A DNA stretch of 64,000 nucleotides, taken from assembly GCF_902859935.1 (NCBI RefSeq), contig NZ_CADIKI010000022.1, positions 1-64,000 on the forward strand. The letters run 5' to 3'. The first letter of the stretch is position 1; every line of letters begins with the position of its first letter. Positions 33,335 to 42,675 of this stretch are shown here, one piece after another. Both the position numbers and the translations under genes were made by a program. Under the pieces are notes generated by a model. It was given only the letters and a program-made list of their open reading frames with translations, did no database searches and was not told the origin of the DNA. This DNA comes from Paraburkholderia fynbosensis (GTDB lineage: Bacteria; Pseudomonadota; Gammaproteobacteria; Burkholderiales; Burkholderiaceae).

Positions 33335-34873
33335 TCACCGTGCAACGGCGGGAAAGCGCGCCATCGCTTCGAGCGTGTCGAGATCGATGTGATTGCGCAT
33401 ATAGCGCTGGCTCGCATCGACGAGCGGCTGCCAGTCCCATGACGCGACCGAGCCTTGCGTGGTCGCCGCGAAATGAAAGCGCCGCCGCCGCTGGCTTTGC
33501 AGCACCCGGTCGTGCAGCGCCGCGAGATCCCAGCGCCGGGCGACTTCCTCGCGAAACGCCGCAACCAGTGACGCGTATTCGCTTCGCTGGGCGAGGTTCT
33601 CTCGCTCCAGCGGGTCGGCCTGCACGTCGTAAATCTGATCCGGATCGGCGGGCGTATGAATGAACTTGAAGCGCCCGCGCCGCACCATCACGATCGGTGC
33701 AATGGCCCCTTCCGCCAGATACTCGCCGATTGCCTCGTCGTGAGCGCCGCGCGTGCCGCGCAGATGCGGCACGAGGCTGCGGCCGTCGAGCGAATCGGGC
33801 CACATGGCCGGTGCTTCGCCGCGCGCCAGCTCGACGAGCGTCGGCAGCAGATCGAGGTGCGACACCGACGCCTGCACGCGATGCGCGTCGAACTGCTGCG
33901 GCGCATGCACGATCAGCGGCACGCGGCAGCCGCCTTCGAAGAACGTCATCTTGTACCAGAGGCCGCGCTCGCCGAGCATCTCACCATGGTCGGACGTGAC
34001 GACGATCACGGTGTCTTTCGCGAGCCCGGACTGTTCGAGTGCGTCGAGAATCGCCCCGAACTGGTCGTCGACGTAGGCAATCGCGCCGTAGTATGCGCGG
34101 CGCGCATTGCGGATCTGCTGCTCGGTGGGCGGCGTGAGATCGGTTTCGCACACGTGGCGCAAGCGCTTGGAGTGGGCGTCGGCTTCGGCGAGCGAATCGC
34201 GGTGCATGGGCATGTCGATCTCATCGTCGCGATACATGTCCCAGTACTTTTGCGCAATCGCATACGGATCGTGCGGATGCGTCAACGAGGCCACCATGCA
34301 GAACGGCCGCGTGTCTTTCCCCGCGTGACGGTCACGTGCGATGTCGAACAGCTTCTGGCGAGTGGTGAAGGTGACTTCGTCGTCGAAGTCGAGCTGGTTG
34401 GTGCGCACGCAGGGCCCCGCATCGATCACCGAACTCATGTTGTGATACCAGGTGGGGCGCGCCTCGCCATCGTCCCAGTTGGGCGTCCAGCCGAAATCGG
34501 CGGGATAGATGTCGGTGGTGAGCCGTTCTTCGAAACCGTGCAACTGGTCCGCGCCGCAAAAATGCATCTTGCCGGACAGCACGGTACGATAGCCCTCGGC
34601 ACGCAGATAATGTGCGAACGTCAGCGTTTGCGACGGAAACTCCGCGGCATTGTCATACGCACCGATCGCGGACGGCAGCTTGCCCGATAGAAACGAAAAG
34701 CGCGACGGCGCACACAGCGGACTCGCGCAGTAGGCCGATTCGAATACGACGCCCTCTTTCGCGAGACGATCGAGATTGGGCGTTTTCGTCAGAGAATGTC
34801 CGTATGCGGCAAGCGCGAACGGGGTCATCTGGTCGGCCATTAGAATCAGAATATTCTTTCCGCTTTCAAGCAT
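33335..34873 (-). CDS. betC: Choline-sulfatase
   Basis: 512 residues. The sulfatase signature CxPSR is present with Cys54 (LCAPSRFSFLSGKLPS), the site converted to formylglycine. Metal ligands appear in LILMADQMTPFALAAYGHS and IVVTSDHGEMLGERGLWYK. The C-terminal tail with WDLAALHDRVLQSQRRRRF is typical of BetC. The start at 34873 removes a long unsupported extension. It hydrolyses choline-O-sulfate to choline and sulfate in the cytoplasm. It heads an apparent operon with the choX-like binding protein and the porin, and is divergent from the LysR-type activator at 35013, with an LTTR box between. Confidence 0.95.
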   Translation of the reverse strand: MLESGKNILILMADQMTPFALAAYGHSLTKTPNLDRLAKEGVVFESAYCASPLCAPSRFSFLSGKLPSAIGAYDNAAEFPSQTLTFAHYLRAEGYRTVLSGKMHFCGADQLHGFEERLTTDIYPADFGWTPNWDDGEARPTWYHNMSSVIDAGPCVRTNQLDFDDEVTFTTRQKLFDIARDRHAGKDTRPFCMVASLTHPHDPYAIAQKYWDMYRDDEIDMPMHRDSLAEADAHSKRLRHVCETDLTPPTEQQIRNARRAYYGAIAYVDDQFGAILDALEQSGLAKDTVIVVTSDHGEMLGERGLWYKMTFFEGGCRVPLIVHAPQQFDAHRVQASVSHLDLLPTLVELARGEAPAMWPDSLDGRSLVPHLRGTRGAHDEAIGEYLAEGAIAPIVMVRRGRFKFIHTPADPDQIYDVQADPLERENLAQRSEYASLVAAFREEVARRWDLAALHDRVLQSQRRRRFHFAATTQGSVASWDWQPLVDASQRYMRNHIDLDTLEAMARFPAVAR

Positions 34874-34916
34874 GGGACGCGCCTCGAATAGAATTGCAGA
34901 AGGTTGATGCAGGCGT

Positions 34917-34937
34917 TGAGTCCAACAGGTGAACTCA
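34917..34937. promoter_or_regulatory. LysR-type box TGAGT-N11-ACTCA between betC and its regulator
   Basis: TGAGT (34917-34921) and ACTCA (34933-34937) are inverted and separated by exactly 11 bases, matching the LysR T-N11-A rule. The site lies 44 bases from the betC start and 76 bases from the regulator start. It is the best candidate for the binding site of the adjacent LysR-type protein. Confidence 0.65.
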
Positions 34938-35012
34938 GCACGAGCATCACTATTGCCGGTCAATTCGCCACTGTGAAGACGGCAAATCGTTATGTGCCTA
35001 TAAGGGGGGCTT

Positions 35013-35927
35013 ATGTCGAGGCAGGATCGCTTGCCGCCAATGCAGGCGTTGACCATGTTCGAATCCGCCGCCCGTCTGGCCAGTTTCAGTGCGGCCGCGC
35101 GCGAATTGGGTTCGACGCAGCCGGCAGTCAGCCAGCGCGTCGTGCAACTCGAAGAAGCGCTCGGTGCGCCGCTCTTCGAGCGCGGCCATCGCGGCGTTAC
35201 CCTCACCGAAGACGGCGTGCGCCTCTTCGAAGCGGTGCGCAGCGCACTCGACACGATCCGCAGTGCGAGCGCCGACATCCGTGCGCGACGCACGCCGCAA
35301 ACGCTCACGCTGTCGACCGATTTCGGCTTCGCCACCTACTGGCTGATGCCGCGTCTCTCGCAGTTCAAGGCGCTCATGCCCGACGTCGACGTGAAGATCG
35401 TCACGTCGCAGAATGTGTTCGATCCTTCGCACGACCAGGCAGACATCGCGATTGCCTTCGGCGATCAGCACGCGGACTGGACCGCACGAGGCGCGATCAA
35501 GCTCTTCGCCGAACGCGTCACGCCGGTGTGCAGCCCGGCCTTTCGCGCCGCGCATCCGGCATTGCGCGCGCCAGCCGACCTGCCGAGCCTGCCGCTGCTG
35601 CATCTGGAGGCGACCCAGCCGGCACGCTGGCTGTCGTGGGCCGACTGGTTCGCCGCACACGGCCTGGACGCACCGGCCGCGCACCGCGGCATCACGTTCA
35701 ACAGTTTCGCGCTGGTGGCCCATGCGGCGATCATGGGCCAGGGGGTCGCATTGGGCTGGGCGCCGCTCATCGACGAACTGCTCGCAACCGGCCAGCTCGT
35801 CGAACTGTTCGACGCGCCGGTCGTGACCGAACGTGGCTATCTGCTCGTCACGCAACGCGCGGCGACGCCGGCGGTCAACGCGTTTCGCCGGTGGCTGCTC
35901 GACGAGTGCGGACTCGACGCGCAATGA
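35013..35927 (+). CDS. LysR-family choline-sulfate utilisation regulator
   Basis: 304 residues. N-terminal HTH (LASFSAAARELGSTQPAVSQ, then RVVQLEEALGAPLFERGHRG) and a GcvA-like effector domain (LTLSTDFGFATYWLMPRLSQ). The close linkage and divergence to betC identify it as the regulator usually found with choline-O-sulfate genes. The start follows an AGGGGGG tract. The betC-facing promoter has a T-N11-A box. It ends about 120 bases before purU. Confidence 0.88.
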   Translation: MSRQDRLPPMQALTMFESAARLASFSAAARELGSTQPAVSQRVVQLEEALGAPLFERGHRGVTLTEDGVRLFEAVRSALDTIRSASADIRARRTPQTLTLSTDFGFATYWLMPRLSQFKALMPDVDVKIVTSQNVFDPSHDQADIAIAFGDQHADWTARGAIKLFAERVTPVCSPAFRAAHPALRAPADLPSLPLLHLEATQPARWLSWADWFAAHGLDAPAAHRGITFNSFALVAHAAIMGQGVALGWAPLIDELLATGQLVELFDAPVVTERGYLLVTQRAATPAVNAFRRWLLDECGLDAQ

Positions 35928-36051
35928 GCCTGACGTTCCCGTTCCAGCGGGACGGCGGTTAGCTTCTATCCGCGAGCCCTGCCTGTTTGCTCTACTGCGA
36001 CGATGGCTGCCGCGCCCCGCGGCGTCGCCCTATCGTTCAAGTGGAGAGCGC

Positions 36052-36927
36052 ATGTCCGCCGATTTCCGTCCCGCTCAACTGGTTCTCACCGTAGCGTGTC
36101 CGAGCGCCGCGGGCCAGGTCGCCGCCGTCGTCGGCTTTCTCGACCGGCATCACTGTTATATCGACGAACTGACCGTATTCGATGACGATCTCAGCGAACG
36201 CTTCTTCGTACGCTGCGTCTTTCACGGCGTCGCGTACGACGAGGCGCTGCACGTCCCCGCGCTCGAACGCGAGTTCGCCCCGATCGCCGAGCGCTTTCGG
36301 ATGACATGGGCGATGCACGACGTCGGCACGCGGCCGAAGGTGTTGATCATGGTCTCGAAGCTCGAACACTGTCTCGCCGATCTGCTGTTCCGCTGGCGCA
36401 TGGGCGAGTTGAAGATGGACATCGTCGGCATCGGCTCGAATCACCGCGATCTCGAACCGCTTGCGCAGCAGCATGGTCTGCCGTTTCACCACCTGCCCAT
36501 CACCGCCGATACCAAACCGCAGCAGGAAGCGCGTCTGCTCGACCTGTTCGAGACGTCGGGCGCGGAGTTGATGATTCTCGCGCGCTACATGCAGATTTTG
36601 TCCGGCGCAACGAGCCGCGCGCTCGCCGCGCGCGCGATCAACATCCACCACTCATTTCTGCCCGGTTTCAAAGGCGCGAAACCTTATCACCAGGCGCACG
36701 CGCGCGGGGTCAAACTGATCGGCGCCACGGCACACTTCGTGACCGACGATCTCGACGAAGGCCCGATCATCGAACAGGTGGTTGAGCGTGTCGATCATGC
36801 GTATAGCCCGGAGCGGCTGCTCGCCACCGGACGCGACGTCGAATGCATCACGCTCGCCCGGGCCGTCAAGGCGTTTGTCGAGCGGCGCGTGTTCATCAAC
36901 GGCGATCGGACGGTGGTGTTGCAATAA
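36052..36927 (+). CDS. purU: Formyltetrahydrofolate deformylase
   Basis: 291 residues: N-terminal ACT domain (LTVACPSAAGQVAAVVGFLD) and C-terminal formyl-transferase fold with ARAINIHHSFLPGFKGAKPY and FVTDDLDEGPIIEQ, carrying the Asn/His/Asp catalytic set. GTGGAG lies about six bases before the ATG at 36052. It splits 10-formyl-THF into formate and THF. Next to betaine and dimethylglycine demethylation genes, it is well placed to restore free THF when one-carbon units build up. A strong terminator follows. Confidence 0.95.
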   Translation: MSADFRPAQLVLTVACPSAAGQVAAVVGFLDRHHCYIDELTVFDDDLSERFFVRCVFHGVAYDEALHVPALEREFAPIAERFRMTWAMHDVGTRPKVLIMVSKLEHCLADLLFRWRMGELKMDIVGIGSNHRDLEPLAQQHGLPFHHLPITADTKPQQEARLLDLFETSGAELMILARYMQILSGATSRALAARAINIHHSFLPGFKGAKPYHQAHARGVKLIGATAHFVTDDLDEGPIIEQVVERVDHAYSPERLLATGRDVECITLARAVKAFVERRVFINGDRTVVLQ

Positions 36928-36939
36928 GAAGAAGCAAAC

Positions 36940-36972
36940 GGAAAACGCCGCTGAAAAGCGGCGTTTTCCTTT
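36940..36972. terminator. Intrinsic terminator after purU
   Basis: GGAAAACGCCGCT (36940-36952) pairs perfectly with AGCGGCGTTTTCC (36957-36969) around a GAAA loop. The 3' arm itself contains TTTT and is followed by TTTG. It lies between purU and the end of the opposing binding-protein gene and could serve both directions, because the stem is flanked by A-rich sequence on the left. Confidence 0.88.
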
Positions 36973-37041
36973 GAATCACACCCGTGACGGCATCGCCGCT
37001 TCAACCAGGCGGCAATGCCTGCATACGGCCCACCGGTTCAA

Positions 37042-37899
37042 TCACTTCACCCAGCTATCCACGCGATCGCCGTGTGCGCCGATCCACGCATCGGCCGCGG
37101 CGGTCGGCTTCTCGCCGTTCTGCGTCGCCAGCATCACACTGTCGATCTCGCCCGGCTTCCATTGGAATTTCTTCAGGAATGCCACGACCGTCGGCGCCTT
37201 TTTCTCGAGTTCCGGATTCACCACGCTGTCCACGTGCTCCGCTTCACCGAACACTTTCTTCGGATCGTCGAGGAATTTCAGCTTGTACTTCGCGAACATC
37301 CAGTGCGGCTTCCAGCCGGTCACGATGATCGGCTTGCTCGCCGCTTCCGAGCGCGCCAGTTCCGCGGTCATTGCGCTGCCCGAGCTCGGCATCAGCTGAT
37401 AGTCGAGTCCATAGGCCTTGATGGCCTCGCTGGTTTTCTGCATCACGCCCGCACCGGCATCGATGCCGACGATGCGCGAACCGAACTCCGCCTTCTTCGC
37501 TTCGAGATCGCCGACGGTTTTCACATCCGCGTTGTCCGGCACGATCAGGCCGATCTTCGCGTCGTTGAAGTTCGGCCCAAGGTCGACCACCTTCTCCTTG
37601 AAGTTGTTCCAGTAAGCACCATGCGTGACCGGCAGCCATGCGGACAGCGTCGCGTCCAGGTCGCCGCGCGCCACGCCCTGCCACATCACGCCGGCTGCGA
37701 CCGGCACCAGTTGGACCTGATAGCCGAGACGCTTTTCGATCACGCGTGCGGCCACGTTGGAGGTCGCGACGCTATCGTCCCAGCCCTCCACGTAACCGAT
37801 CTTGATGGTCGGCTTCGTATCGGCCGACACGCTCACGCTGCTGGCTGCCAGCGCCGCGCTCAATGCGCTCGCCACGAATATCTTTCTGATCAGTCTCAT
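37042..37899 (-). CDS. Betaine/carnitine-type ABC transporter binding protein
   Basis: 285 residues with a signal peptide (FVASALSAALAASSVSVSAD). The mature protein is of the OpuAC type (IKIGYVEGWDDSVATSNVAA, GDLDATLSAWLPVTHGAYWN, GWKPHWMFAKYKLKFLDDPK), with the aromatic residues expected for trimethylammonium ligands. It is the last gene on this strand of the betaine block, 143 bases after gbcB. As with the choX-like protein, no permease or ATPase accompanies it. In Pseudomonas several such proteins share one CbcWV transporter; a similar arrangement is inferred. Confidence 0.88.
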   Translation of the reverse strand: MRLIRKIFVASALSAALAASSVSVSADTKPTIKIGYVEGWDDSVATSNVAARVIEKRLGYQVQLVPVAAGVMWQGVARGDLDATLSAWLPVTHGAYWNNFKEKVVDLGPNFNDAKIGLIVPDNADVKTVGDLEAKKAEFGSRIVGIDAGAGVMQKTSEAIKAYGLDYQLMPSSGSAMTAELARSEAASKPIIVTGWKPHWMFAKYKLKFLDDPKKVFGEAEHVDSVVNPELEKKAPTVVAFLKKFQWKPGEIDSVMLATQNGEKPTAAADAWIGAHGDRVDSWVK

Positions 37900-38042
37900 C
37901 GCCGTTCTCCCGTTTGCCAGTTGCCGTCATACGACCCATTGAGCATTTAGAATCGCCAGCCAGAATTGCCGGGTAGCGTTGTTTTGCGACATGCAGTTGT
38001 CCGCATGCGACTTCGAGCGCGTTTGCGCGTGCATTTCTCGTC

Positions 38043-39290
38043 CTACTTATCGACGACGAGATCGGTGAGTGGTTTGCTGCAGCACAGCAGCACCATGCCC
38101 TGATCGATTTCGCGCTGACGAATCCCGCCCGCGTGTTTCATCGCAACTTCACCGGATACGAGCTTGACCTTGCAAGTGCCGCACATGCCTTGCGTGCACG
38201 ACGCAGGCAGCCGCACGCCCGCCTTCTTCGCCGCATCGAGTACGTGCTGACCACCGCCGCATTCGATCTCACGACGGCTTTTGGCAAAGCTCACCTTGAA
38301 GCGCGTTTCCGTTTCGAGCGGCGCGGGGGCCGGCTCGAAGCCGGCAGCGTCGGCACGCGCTTCGACAAAATACTCCGCCATATCAGACGCGCCTGCATGC
38401 TGCAACGCATCCGCGACATGCGCGGTAGTCAACTGCGCCGCGACTTCGCCCACCGTTTCGAACGAGAAACTTTCCTCGTGATAGTGGCTGCGATCGAAAC
38501 CGCCCTCGTCCAGCAGCGTGCGCACCGCCTGCATATACGGCGCGGGCCCGCACGTGAAAATCTCACGCTCCATAAAGTCCGGTGCAATCAGCTTGAGCAG
38601 CGGCAACGTCAGAAAACCGGTCACACCTGGCCAGTTCGTGCGTGCGCCGACGCGCTCGCATACGAACGCGGTACGGAAATGCGCCTGATTCGACGCGATC
38701 AGATCGAGTTCGCGCGCGAAGATGATGTCGTCCGGCGTGCGGGCGCTATGCACGAACACGATGTCGCTATCCTCGCCGAGCTCGTGATGGGCGCGGCTCA
38801 TCGACATCAGCGGCGTAATGCCCGACCCTGCCGACAGAAACAGGAACTTGCGCGCCGGATGGCGCGCGCAGGTGAACTCGCCGGACGGCCCCAGCACGCG
38901 AACCTCCATGCCCGCCTGTAGATTGTCGTGCAGCCAGTTCGACACCTTGCCGCCCGGCACCCGCTTGACCGTGATCGAAATCGTATGCGGCCGGGTCGGC
39001 GGCGACGAGATCGTATAGCAGCGATTGATTGCTTCGCCGTCGATCTCCAACTCCAGCGTCAAGAACTGGCCCGGCTCGAACACGAATGCCCGCTCGGACG
39101 GCGCGCGGAAGAAAAAGCTCTTCACGTCGTGCGTTTCGTCGCGCACCTGGCAGCACACCAGCGTATCGTCGGCATCGCTATTCCAGCGCGCAGGCAGTGC
39201 TTCCCAGAAGCGCGGCTGCGTGACACGGCTCGCGGCGCGGGGAATGGGCGGCTCGGTGCCGGGCTGAAACGTCGCCTGATCGCGCATCAT
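38043..39290 (-). CDS. gbcB: Glycine betaine demethylase reductase subunit
   Basis: 415 residues. FAD domain (AINRCYTISSPPTRPHTISI), NAD domain (KFLFLSAGSGITPLMSMSRA, IFTCGPAPYMQAVRTLL) and a C-terminal [2Fe-2S] ferredoxin (LPASCTQGMCGTCKVKLVSG, last Cys in VLLCCSKPL). It passes electrons from NAD(P)H to the GbcA Rieske centre. It starts 33 bases after gbcA with GGGAG six bases before the ATG at 39290. The gene order gbcA-gbcB within a betaine cluster next to gbdR supports the name. Confidence 0.93.
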   Translation of the reverse strand: MMRDQATFQPGTEPPIPRAASRVTQPRFWEALPARWNSDADDTLVCCQVRDETHDVKSFFFRAPSERAFVFEPGQFLTLELEIDGEAINRCYTISSPPTRPHTISITVKRVPGGKVSNWLHDNLQAGMEVRVLGPSGEFTCARHPARKFLFLSAGSGITPLMSMSRAHHELGEDSDIVFVHSARTPDDIIFARELDLIASNQAHFRTAFVCERVGARTNWPGVTGFLTLPLLKLIAPDFMEREIFTCGPAPYMQAVRTLLDEGGFDRSHYHEESFSFETVGEVAAQLTTAHVADALQHAGASDMAEYFVEARADAAGFEPAPAPLETETRFKVSFAKSRREIECGGGQHVLDAAKKAGVRLPASCTQGMCGTCKVKLVSGEVAMKHAGGIRQREIDQGMVLLCCSKPLTDLVVDK

Positions 39291-39323
39291 GGTTTTCTCC
39301 CGCTCCTGGTTGCGGTGTCGCGC

Positions 39324-40637
39324 TCAGCGCATGAAGGACACGACTTTTTCGCCGTGCGAAGCCGGCGCGGCGGCACCGGCGTCATCGGTTTGCGGGGCGT
39401 CGCCGTAAGCCGCGAGACGGCCGATGTACCACTCGCAGAACTTCTCGACGAGGCCTTCGGTGAACGGCGAATACGGCCCCGGTTCATACGCGCTGCTGGT
39501 TGCGCCGCGCTGCGAGTACTCGACTAGCGCGCGGTCCTGATCGTTGGTCGCACGCCAGACCGCGGTCAGGTTGTCGGCGTCGTAGTCGATGCCTTCGCGC
39601 GCGTCCTTGTGTACGAGCCACTTGGTGCGCACCAGCGTTTTGCCGGCGGATAGCGGAATCACCGAGAACGTGACGATGTGGTCGCTCATGAAGTGATGCC
39701 ACGAATTCGGCTGCGTCCAGAACGACAGGCCACCCAGATCGGCCTGCTCGAAACCGCCAAGCAGCTTCTTCGATGCGATTTTTGCGTCGAGCGTTTGCGA
39801 TTCGCCGTCGCGATCGAGCGGCAAGCGTTGCGTGCGAAAGCCCGTGACCAGATCCGCCAGCCGCTCGATCTCCGCCGACGGCAACTGCATGGCCTCCCAT
39901 TGCGCGGTGCGGCGTGCCACGGTTTCATCGAAGGCGGCCATGCCTTCTTCGTTGGCCGGCGTACGCTGATAACCGAAGCCGTATTCGTACAGCGAAATCG
40001 TCAGTTCCGGATGATTCGCGACGCAGTGATAGCACTCGCGATTATTCTCCATCGTGAGCTTCCAGTTGCCCTCTTCGACGATGTCGATCTGCGCGGCGAT
40101 CTTGCAGCCGGCCAGATCGTGCGGCCGCAAATACGGCTCCATCGCGGCGCGCATCACGGCGAAATCCGCGGGCGGCCGCTCGGCGAGGCAAACGAAGATC
40201 AGCCCTGCGAGATTCTCGACGTGCACCGCCTTCAGGCTATGCTTGCAGCGGTCGAACTGCTCGCCCATGTGTTCGGCAAACATCAGTTCGCCGTTCAGGC
40301 TGTACGTCCAGCTGTGATACGGACACACGATGTTGCCGAGCGAGCCTTTGTCCTGATTGCACAGACGCGCGCCGCGATGGCGGCACACGTTGTGAAACGC
40401 GCGCACCTGCATGTCGTCGTCGCGCACGATCAGAATCGAATCGTGGCCGATCTCCACGGTGATGTAATCGCCCGGTTCCGGCACGTCGGGTTCGACCGCG
40501 ACCTGAATCCAGTGCTGGCGGAAAATCGCGTCCATGTCGAGTGCGAAGATGGCTTCGCTCGTATAGAACGGCGCTTCCAGCGTGTAATTCCTCTTGCGGC
40601 GTTCGATCATCGCGCGAACGTCTGCCGAAACTTTCAT
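39324..40637 (-). CDS. gbcA: Glycine betaine demethylase (Rieske oxygenase) large subunit
   Basis: 437 residues. The Rieske cluster ligands are C85-x-H87 (NVCRHRGARLC) and C105-x2-H108 (IVCPYHSWTY). The mononuclear iron site is in MENNRECYHCVANHPEL with two histidines and a later Asp. It oxidatively removes a methyl from glycine betaine, giving dimethylglycine and formaldehyde, with GbcB as electron donor. It follows etfB by 73 bases on the same strand, with gbcB next. Probably activated by GbdR. Confidence 0.94.
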   Translation of the reverse strand: MKVSADVRAMIERRKRNYTLEAPFYTSEAIFALDMDAIFRQHWIQVAVEPDVPEPGDYITVEIGHDSILIVRDDDMQVRAFHNVCRHRGARLCNQDKGSLGNIVCPYHSWTYSLNGELMFAEHMGEQFDRCKHSLKAVHVENLAGLIFVCLAERPPADFAVMRAAMEPYLRPHDLAGCKIAAQIDIVEEGNWKLTMENNRECYHCVANHPELTISLYEYGFGYQRTPANEEGMAAFDETVARRTAQWEAMQLPSAEIERLADLVTGFRTQRLPLDRDGESQTLDAKIASKKLLGGFEQADLGGLSFWTQPNSWHHFMSDHIVTFSVIPLSAGKTLVRTKWLVHKDAREGIDYDADNLTAVWRATNDQDRALVEYSQRGATSSAYEPGPYSPFTEGLVEKFCEWYIGRLAAYGDAPQTDDAGAAAPASHGEKVVSFMR

Positions 40638-40710
40638 TGTGTGCTCCGTTGCATGTCACGTCTGGCGCCGCGCCAGGCCCTCCTGGACGCATGCTGGCCC
40701 GAACCGGAAT

Positions 40711-41505
40711 TCAGTAATCCACAAGTTGATGCTCGCGCAAATACGCGAGGATCACTTGTGCTTTTTCGACGGAACTCCCTTCAATTACGACGCTGCCGCC
40801 GCGGCTTTCGGTCGTCGTCGCCGAGAGCATGCGGGCATGGCCCGAGCGCTTTTCGGCGGCGGCGAGGCGCACCGGTTTGGCGGTAGCGCAACGGATGGTC
40901 CAGGCGAGGTCGTCGGAATTGCCGGCATGCGCATCTGCTGCGGCTCGCGGCACGCTCCGGTCGATCGAGCCTTCGCGCAGCCGTGCATACGCGTAAGTCG
41001 GCGTGGCATTGGCGAGCGGATGCACCGCGATCAGCGCCGGCAGTCGGACTTCGACGCGCCGGCGCAAACCCTTCGGCATGTATTGCCTGACTTGCGCGCA
41101 AGCGTCGCGCACGCTCAGGTCGACGGCGGCGCCGACGAGCGGCATCCCCAATGCGTGCGCAACGCGATACGGCAGCATGCCGCTATCGAACGCGCCTTCC
41201 GCGCGTGTGCCGGTCAACACGAGGTCGTAGCCTTGCAGGCGCGCGGCGAGCAGCGTCGCCTCGTCTGCCCGCGCTTGCGCTTGCGCGGCGGCAGTTTCGA
41301 GTACCTCGACCGAGCGTGCGCCGAGCGCCAGATACTCGCGCAACGCAGGGCTGGACGGATCGCCGGCGTGCAGCACGTCGAGCTTCGCGCCGTGCGCTTT
41401 GGCGAGCGATAGCGCGATGCTCAGCGCGGCCGCGTCGTTGCGGCTATAGCGCGCGGTGCCGCTGACCGGATGGCGGCCCACCGAAACCAGCACGGCGATC
41501 TTCAT
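40711..41505 (-). CDS. etfB: Electron transfer flavoprotein beta-type subunit of the dimethylglycine system
   Basis: 264 residues. KIAVLVSVGRHPVSG start, SIALSLAKAHGAKLDVLHAG, DLVLTGTRAEGAFDSGMLPY and ALGMPLVGAAVDL follow the EtfB fold, which binds AMP. The sequence is divergent from house-keeping EtfB, as expected for the pathway-specific ETF of the dgc operon. Its start overlaps the etfA stop by four bases (ATGA). It should accept electrons from the demethylases and pass them on to the quinone pool. Confidence 0.88.
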   Translation of the reverse strand: MKIAVLVSVGRHPVSGTARYSRNDAAALSIALSLAKAHGAKLDVLHAGDPSSPALREYLALGARSVEVLETAAAQAQARADEATLLAARLQGYDLVLTGTRAEGAFDSGMLPYRVAHALGMPLVGAAVDLSVRDACAQVRQYMPKGLRRRVEVRLPALIAVHPLANATPTYAYARLREGSIDRSVPRAAADAHAGNSDDLAWTIRCATAKPVRLAAAEKRSGHARMLSATTTESRGGSVVIEGSSVEKAQVILAYLREHQLVDY

Positions 41506-42671
41506 GCGAGCACTCCTTCAGCGACAGCAGTCGAATTGAGCAAGGCGGCACCCGTGCCCCGCGCGCTACGTGCCGCGGCCGCCGCTTCATTGAGCGCCGC
41601 GATGGTTTCGCGGGCATCCGCGATCACCGTCAGATTCGCGCGCTTAGCGATCGGCGCGCTGGCGTCGAGATTCACGGCAATGACGTGCCGGCAATCCTTG
41701 ATGCCCTGCAGATGCTGCACGGCGCCGGAAATGCCGAACGCAATATAGACGCTCGCTTCGACGGTCTTGCCGGTCGCGCCAATCTGCTTGTCCCGGGTGA
41801 ACTTGCCGTCGTCCACGGCGACGCGGCTTGCGCCGATCGCCGCGCCCAACGTGGCGGCCAGCCGTTCGAACGCGGGCACGTCGCTTACGCCGTTGCCCGC
41901 CGACACGATGAAATCCGCTTCTTCGAGCGCCAGTTGCGCCGCGTCGATTTCCTCGACGCCGAGATCGCGCACGACCCCTTTCGACGCCACAGTGTCATTG
42001 TCGAAACGCCACACGATCCGCTCGCCCGCCCCGATGAATGGCAGCTTCGGCTCGACCGCATTCGGCGCGAGGAGCACGACGTCGGGCAATGCGCGTGCGG
42101 CAAGCGCCGTATTCGCATGGATATAGGCGGCCACGTGCGCCGCATCGATCTCGACGACGTGCGTGGCGACGCTCGCGTTCGCGGCTGCCGCATAGCGACG
42201 GCCGAGATCGCCGTCGCCGGTCGCGTTGTCGGGCAGGAAAATATGCACCGGTGCATAAGCCGCGACGCACGCGGCCAGTGCGTTCAATTCGTCGAGCGGC
42301 GCGAACGTGCGGCGCTCGAACATCGGCAACACGATTAATTTGTCGGCGCCGAGCGCGGCGGCGTCGTCCGTGAATTCGCCGAAAACGAGCAGCACGACTT
42401 CGGTGCTCGCATCGGCGATCAATGCCGCGCCGGCCAAAGTCTGGCGCGCGTGATCGTCGAGCGCGCCGCGATCGGCGTGCGCGGCCACCAGCAGCACGCG
42501 TTGCGGCGCGGCCGTGGTGCGGCGCGGCTTCGGCTGTTCGCCATGCGCCGCGAGAGGCACGTTGAATTCCGTCACGCCCGCCACACCGGTGACGCCGAGC
42601 GTGATGCGTTTGAGTCCTTGCGCCGTCACCGTGAACGGGCGGCGCGGATCGATTCGTTTGAGCGAGTTCAT
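41502..42671 (-). CDS. etfA: Electron transfer flavoprotein alpha-type subunit of the dimethylglycine system
   Basis: 389 residues. The C-terminal FAD-binding domain is clear (TRDKQIGATGKTVEASVYIA, GISGAVQHLQGIKDCRHVIA, NLDASAPIAKRANL). The N-terminal 60 residues (LKRITLGVTGVAGVTEFNVP) are an extension relative to ordinary EtfA. The ATG at 42671 is 4 bases after the dgcB stop, and the gene overlaps etfB. It pairs with EtfB at 40711. Confidence 0.9.
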   Translation of the reverse strand: MNSLKRIDPRRPFTVTAQGLKRITLGVTGVAGVTEFNVPLAAHGEQPKPRRTTAAPQRVLLVAAHADRGALDDHARQTLAGAALIADASTEVVLLVFGEFTDDAAALGADKLIVLPMFERRTFAPLDELNALAACVAAYAPVHIFLPDNATGDGDLGRRYAAAANASVATHVVEIDAAHVAAYIHANTALAARALPDVVLLAPNAVEPKLPFIGAGERIVWRFDNDTVASKGVVRDLGVEEIDAAQLALEEADFIVSAGNGVSDVPAFERLAATLGAAIGASRVAVDDGKFTRDKQIGATGKTVEASVYIAFGISGAVQHLQGIKDCRHVIAVNLDASAPIAKRANLTVIADARETIAALNEAAAAARSARGTGAALLNSTAVAEGVLA

Positions 42672-42675
42672 CGCG

